Source of the DNA: Pseudoruegeria sp. SHC-113
GTDB taxonomy: Bacteria; Pseudomonadota; Alphaproteobacteria; Rhodobacterales; Rhodobacteraceae
Direction of reading: 5' to 3'
DNA: 64,000 nucleotides
Assembly (NCBI RefSeq): GCF_025376885.1
Contig: NZ_JAHUBR010000003.1
Span: 62,001-126,000 of the forward strand
Shown: positions 60,461 through 64,000 of the stretch, piece after piece
Layout of the letters: each line of letters begins with the position of its first letter
Numbering within the stretch: position 1 is the stretch's first letter
Notes under the pieces: generated by a model
The model's input: only the letters and a program-made list of their open reading frames with translations
The model's database searches: none
Told to the model about the DNA's origin: nothing
Made by a program: the position numbers and the translations under genes

Positions 60461-60472
60461 AAAATCGATTTT
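60461..60472. promoter_or_regulatory. Palindrome AAAATCGATTTT in divergent promoter
   Basis: A perfect 12-base palindrome lies in the 89-base gap between the YciI-led operon and the FAH-led operon, followed by TTGAC and AT-rich DNA. The position suits common control of both operons. No regulator gene is adjacent, so the binding protein is unknown. Confidence 0.55.
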
Positions 60473-60529
60473 ATTTGACTTGGTGAAAATTTATCGCCAA
60501 AAATGGGATCAAGCAACAGGGAGTTTCAG

Positions 60530-61411
60530 ATGCGTTTCATCGTCGGATCCGCTGGAGGCGCGCAGAGCGTCTTCGGGGTGGAGGGCACCACCGCCGTCAA
60601 TCTCAGTGCCGCCGTTGCGGGCCTTGGCAGCGATCTCTCCGCCATGGCCGCCGATCCGGCGCTGCTTGCGGAAGCGAAGGCCGCCATGGGCGGCGCGGCG
60701 ACGCTCGATGTCTCCGAGATCACGCCCGCCTTGCCGATCACCGCACCGGGCACCTTCATCTGCCTCGGGCTCAACTACGTCGAGCACATCAAGGAAGGCG
60801 GCTACGACATCCCCGACTACCCGGCGCTCTTCATGCGCGGGCGCAATTCGATCATGGCGGCGGGTGCTCCCATGGTGCGGCCCAGCTGTTCGGAACGGCT
60901 GGACTACGAAGCTGAGCTTCTGCTGATCATCGGCAAGGGGGGGCGTCACATCAGCCGCGAGGACGCGCTTGATCACGTCTTTGGCTATACCGTGTTCAAC
61001 GATGGCTCAGTGCGCGACTATCAGCGCAAAACGCACCAGTGGACTCCGGGCAAGAACTTCGACTCGACCGGCGCGATCGGCCCCTTCGTGGTGACGCCGG
61101 ACGAGCTGCCGGAAGGCGCAAAGGGCCTGAAGATCGAAAGCCGCGTGGGCGATGAGATTCTACAATCCTCCAACACCGGCAACATGATCTGGGGTGTGGC
61201 CGACACCATCGCCATCATCTCCGAATACACCACGCTGGAGCCGGGCGATCACATCGCGCTGGGCACGCCGCCGGGTGTGGGGCACGCGAAAAAGCCCAAC
61301 CCGCGCTGGCTGCGCCCGGGCGAGACCGTGGAAATCGAGATCGAAGGCATCGGCATCTGCGCGAGCCCCGTGATCGACGAAGGCGAAGCCAGCGCGAAGG
61401 CGGCGGAATGA
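60530..61411 (+). CDS. FAH-family hydrolase
   Basis: A 293-residue fumarylacetoacetate-hydrolase-fold protein: FICLGLNYVEHIKEG, metal Glu pair in ERLDYEAELLLIIGKGG, HQWTPGKNFDSTGAIGPFVV and ALGTPPGVGHAKKPNPRWL. It splits or decarboxylates a keto acid with Mg2+ or Mn2+. The ATG at 60530 follows AGGGAG. It shares little of the PNFCPTGPW-type signature of the hydrolase at 6663 and probably has a different substrate. Its stop overlaps the reductase start (ATGA). Confidence 0.85.
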   Translation: MRFIVGSAGGAQSVFGVEGTTAVNLSAAVAGLGSDLSAMAADPALLAEAKAAMGGAATLDVSEITPALPITAPGTFICLGLNYVEHIKEGGYDIPDYPALFMRGRNSIMAAGAPMVRPSCSERLDYEAELLLIIGKGGRHISREDALDHVFGYTVFNDGSVRDYQRKTHQWTPGKNFDSTGAIGPFVVTPDELPEGAKGLKIESRVGDEILQSSNTGNMIWGVADTIAIISEYTTLEPGDHIALGTPPGVGHAKKPNPRWLRPGETVEIEIEGIGICASPVIDEGEASAKAAE

Positions 61412-62073
61412 TGGGGGAGGGCGGCGATACGCTCGAAAGCCTGCGCGCCAAGGCGCAGGAAGCCGTGCGCGCGCTGCGGTCGCGCAAGGCGCGGCTGGAT
61501 GAGGACTCCATCGATCTGATCCTGCGCGATGCCCGCTCGCACTACGCCTGGACGGACCGGCCCGTGAGTGACGAGATGTTGCACACGCTCTTCGAGATCA
61601 CCATCGCCGGGCCGACCAGCATGAACACCTGCCCCGCGCGCTTCATCTTCGTGCGCAGCGAGGCCGGGAAGGATCGGCTGGCGAAATCGCTGAAAGCCAA
61701 GAACATCGACAAGATGCGCGCCGCGCCGGTGACAGCGATCATCGCCTGGGATCCGGCCTATTGGCAGCGGCTCGATTTCCTCTTTCCGCACGAGGATCGC
61801 AAGCCGCTGTTCGACGGCCGCCCGGACTACGCCGAGGACACCGCCTATCGCAACTCCACCCTGCAAGGCGCCTATTTCATGATCGCCGCGCGGGCGATGG
61901 GGCTCGATGTGGGGGCGATGTCGGGTTTCTCCAACGCCATCGTGGATGAAGAGTTCTTCAGCGAAAACGGCTGGAAATCCAATTTCCTGTGCAACATCGG
62001 CTACGCGGATGAAACGGCGCTGTTCCAGAAACTGCCCCGCTTCGCCTTCGGCGATGTCTGCGAGATCCTGTGA
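61408..62073 (+). CDS. RutE-like nitroreductase-family protein (malonic semialdehyde reductase type)
   Basis: A 221-residue FMN-type nitroreductase-fold protein closely resembling RutE: GPTSMNTCPARFIFVRS, APVTAIIAWDPAYWQRLDFL, FPHEDRKPLF and MGLDVGAMSGFSNAIVDEEF. RutE reduces 3-oxopropanoate (malonic semialdehyde) to 3-hydroxypropanoate during uracil breakdown. No other rut genes are present. Lying beside malonyl-CoA genes and an FAH hydrolase, it may detoxify malonic semialdehyde formed in this pathway. Confidence 0.83.
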   Translation: MMGEGGDTLESLRAKAQEAVRALRSRKARLDEDSIDLILRDARSHYAWTDRPVSDEMLHTLFEITIAGPTSMNTCPARFIFVRSEAGKDRLAKSLKAKNIDKMRAAPVTAIIAWDPAYWQRLDFLFPHEDRKPLFDGRPDYAEDTAYRNSTLQGAYFMIAARAMGLDVGAMSGFSNAIVDEEFFSENGWKSNFLCNIGYADETALFQKLPRFAFGDVCEIL

Positions 62074-62080
62074 GGCGCTG

Positions 62081-62536
62081 ATGGCAATCCGGCAGAAAAC
62101 CCAGATGACGATCAAGCTGACGGGGCAGGGTACGAGCCACGCGCGCAGCGCGACGGAAATCGACGGCAACACCGTAGTAATTGACGAGCCCGTCGCGCGC
62201 GGCGGCACCAATGAGGGGCCTTCGCCGACGGCCACGGCCTATGCCGCGCTGATCGGCTGCACCAATGTGATCGGCCACAAATGCGCCCACAAATTGGGCG
62301 TGGAGATCGGCAATCTCGCCTTCGACATGGAGGTCGATTTCGACCGGCGTGGCGTGTTGCTGATGGAGGAAGTGGACGTGCCTTTTACGGCGATCCGGCT
62401 GGATGTGGCGGCCGATGGCCCCTGCAGCGAGGACCAGTTGCAACAGGTCGCGCGGGAAACGGCCAAATTCTGCGCGATCTCGAAACTCTTTGAAGCGGCA
62501 GGCACGGATCTGTCGATCACCTGGCGCAAAGCCTGA
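62081..62536 (+). CDS. OsmC-family protein
   Basis: A 151-residue OsmC/Ohr-fold protein. The two family cysteines are in YAALIGCTNVIGH and AKFCAISKLFEAAG, where Ohr/OsmC proteins reduce organic hydroperoxides. The ATG at 62081 follows GAGGCGCTG, seven bases after the RutE-like stop. It may protect against a reactive intermediate of the neighbouring pathway. Substrate and reductant are unknown. Confidence 0.82.
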   Translation: MAIRQKTQMTIKLTGQGTSHARSATEIDGNTVVIDEPVARGGTNEGPSPTATAYAALIGCTNVIGHKCAHKLGVEIGNLAFDMEVDFDRRGVLLMEEVDVPFTAIRLDVAADGPCSEDQLQQVARETAKFCAISKLFEAAGTDLSITWRKA

Positions 62537-62567
62537 CGGAAACCAGCATTCTTTGGGAGGAGACAAC

Positions 62568-63653
62568 ATGCTGAAATCAATCGTAAAAAGGGCAGGCCTT
62601 GGCCTTGCACTCAGTGTGATGGCTGTGCCGGCCATGGCCACCGAAACGATCAAGGCCGTCGTGATCGACGGCTACCCGGCGCGCGCGCTCTGGGTGAAGG
62701 AGTTCACCGACTTCTTCATCCCCGAAGTGGACAAGCGCCTTGCCGAAACCGGCAACTACCAGATGGACTGGCAGGAGAGCTACGGCGGCACCATCGTGAA
62801 GCCCAAGGGCGTTCTCGAAGGCATCAAGCTGGGGCTGGGCGACATCGGCATCGTCACGACGATCTTCCACAACTCCAAACTGCCGAGCCAGGCGCTCTCT
62901 GCCGTGACGCCTTTCGTCTCCGCCGATGCGCGCGCCGTGGCCAAGGCCGTGGACGAGATCGCCAAGGAATACCCGGCGATGCAGGCGGAGTTTGACGCGC
63001 AGAACCAAGTCTACCTCGCCACCGGAGTGGTGTTGGACACCTATCAGGTCTTCTCCCGCGAGCAGGTGAATTCGCTGGCCGATCTGGAAGGCTCCAAAGT
63101 GGCGGGTGCGGGGATGAACCTGCGGTATCTGGAAGGCATCGAGGGCGCGGCCGGCGTGCGCGGCGGCCTGACTGATTTCTACAACATGGTGCAGACCGGG
63201 CTGGTGGATCACGCCATGCTCTGGCCGGAAGCCGCCTCCACCTTCAAGATCGCCGAGGTTGCCCCCTTCATGCTGAAGGCCGACCTGGGCGCGGTGAACT
63301 CCAAGACGATCACCGTCAACAAGGACTACTGGGAAAAGCTGCCCGACGAGGTGAAGGAAACCCTTCAGGAAGTGGCCGTGGCCTATCGTGATCATGTGGC
63401 CGGGATCGCCATGGACAAGGCGCAGGCCAGCCGCGATGCCTATGTGGCCGCCGGGGGTACCATTGTGGAGATGAGCGCGGAAGAGCGCGCGGCCTGGGCC
63501 AACGCGATGCCCAACATCGCCGCCGAATGGGCCAAGGGGCTGGATGATGCCGGCCAGCCCGGCACCGAGATGCTGCAGGCCTATATGGCCAAGCTGAAGG
63601 ATGCGGGCTTCGAGCCGGTGCGGGATTGGTCCGCCGAAGCGGCCACCAACTGA
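62568..63653 (+). CDS. TRAP transporter substrate-binding protein (DctP family)
   Basis: A 361-residue periplasmic binding protein with signal peptide (GLGLALSVMAVPAMATETIK). GVLEGIKLGLGDIGIV and SLADLEGSKVAGAGMNLRYL correspond to the TRAP binding fold. It differs clearly from the uronate-type DctP at 46076. GGGAGGAGACAAC precedes the ATG. With the FAH/RutE/OsmC genes and the matAB pair opposite, malonate or a larger acid yielding malonate is a reasonable ligand guess. The small permease follows. Confidence 0.87.
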   Translation: MLKSIVKRAGLGLALSVMAVPAMATETIKAVVIDGYPARALWVKEFTDFFIPEVDKRLAETGNYQMDWQESYGGTIVKPKGVLEGIKLGLGDIGIVTTIFHNSKLPSQALSAVTPFVSADARAVAKAVDEIAKEYPAMQAEFDAQNQVYLATGVVLDTYQVFSREQVNSLADLEGSKVAGAGMNLRYLEGIEGAAGVRGGLTDFYNMVQTGLVDHAMLWPEAASTFKIAEVAPFMLKADLGAVNSKTITVNKDYWEKLPDEVKETLQEVAVAYRDHVAGIAMDKAQASRDAYVAAGGTIVEMSAEERAAWANAMPNIAAEWAKGLDDAGQPGTEMLQAYMAKLKDAGFEPVRDWSAEAATN

Positions 63654-63666
63654 GCCGGCGCGCAAG

Positions 63667-64000
63667 GTGACGTGGTTTGCCAAACTTGCCGGGGGCATCG
63701 CCATGGCGGCGAATGCCACCGGCACCCTCGTGGTCGTCGGCCTCATCGCGGTGGTCAACTACGACATCATCGCGCGTGGCTTGTTCAACAAGCCCTTCCT
63801 CGGCGCGGTCGAAGTGGTGCAATTCTCCATGGTGCTGATCGTGTTCCTGCAACTGCCCGACGTGATCCGCGTGGGCCGGCTCACCCGGTCTGACGGCTTT
63901 CTCACGGTGCTGCGCAGCCGCCGCCCCAAAGGCGGGCGCTGGCTGGCCAACGGGATCGACATGATGAGCGCGGCCTTCATGATCCTCGTCGCCGTGGCGA
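63667..64000 (+). CDS. TRAP transporter small permease (DctQ-like), cut by window edge
   Basis: About 111 residues are visible of a DctQ-type membrane protein (MAANATGTLVVVGLIAVVNY, then ARGLFNKPFLGAVEVVQFSM). The start is probably GTG at 63667, 13 bases after the binding-protein stop. A second hydrophobic segment at 63961-64000 runs into the window edge. The large permease should follow beyond it. Confidence 0.85.
   Translation, partial: MTWFAKLAGGIAMAANATGTLVVVGLIAVVNYDIIARGLFNKPFLGAVEVVQFSMVLIVFLQLPDVIRVGRLTRSDGFLTVLRSRRPKGGRWLANGIDMMSAAFMILVAVA

Noticed and set aside
61408-62073. Part of a uracil (rut) operon
   Set aside because: None of rutA, rutB, rutC, rutD, rutF or rutG is seen around this gene.

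Overview
The window is a high-GC bacterial chromosome segment, most likely from a marine-type Rhodobacteraceae (Rhodobacterales, Alphaproteobacteria). Pointers are the order murA - DUF2948 - hisD at the left edge (a roseobacter-like arrangement, recalled and not searched), GTG/TTG starts joined by 4-base start/stop overlaps, and the density of TRAP and ABC importers with acid-sugar enzymes. I see no phage, transposase, integrase or CRISPR array.

Layout. 1-3190: housekeeping (hisD, DUF2948, murA, a 51-residue basic protein, tRNA-Thr). 3243-9036: a LacI regulator divergent from a tightly overlapped operon of an APH-fold kinase, an enolase paralogue with altered active-site residues, an FAH-family diketo-acid hydrolase and two SDRs. 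9217-12354: AldA-like aldehyde dehydrogenase, IclR and GntR regulators. 12488-17516: sugar ABC importer (binding protein and two permeases, no ATPase) with an SDR and a GalD-like acid-sugar dehydratase. 17803-23908: complete Opp/Dpp-type importer. 23924-24640: GntR regulator. 24763-34098 (minus strand): acid-sugar dehydratase, zinc dehydrogenase, KduD-like SDR, a ribose-type ABC importer with two different permeases, and a GMC oxidoreductase. 34284-39231: CaiB-type CoA-transferase and enoyl-CoA hydratase divergent from a leaderless solute-binding-protein homologue, an SDR and an IdnD-like dehydrogenase. 39282-40208: kdgK. 40367-44183: acyltransferase-like membrane protein, SH3-type and L,D-transpeptidase periplasmic proteins, MATE exporter. 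44180-48081: uronate-type TRAP importer and its GntR regulator. 48310-56408: alginate-oligosaccharide locus (AlgS-M1-M2-Q type importer, PL15 exo-lyase, DEH reductase, KdgF cupin). 56528-64000: RraA-like protein, malonyl-CoA synthetase/decarboxylase, YciI protein, and an FAH hydrolase - RutE-like reductase - OsmC - TRAP set cut by the right edge.

How the parts fit. Most of the window feeds uronates, aldonates and related sugar acids into 2-keto-3-deoxy acids. Alginate oligomers would be imported, cut to monomers by the cytoplasmic PL15 lyase, linearised by KdgF, reduced to KDG and phosphorylated by KdgK. One palindrome family (CTTGTATACAAG) lies before the TRAP operon, before its GntR gene and before the alginate operon, suggesting common control.

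The best candidate for an undescribed system is 4346-9036. A kinase and a divergent true enolase appear to stand where L-fuconate/L-rhamnonate-type pathways have an acid-sugar dehydratase, because the neighbouring SDR and FAH genes look like the 2-keto-3-deoxyaldonate 4-dehydrogenase and the 2,4-diketo-3-deoxyaldonate hydrolase of those pathways. A second oddity is the cytosolic binding-protein homologue at 36357-37472 opposite a CaiB/CaiD-like pair. Family names come from reading translated motifs; no database search was run.
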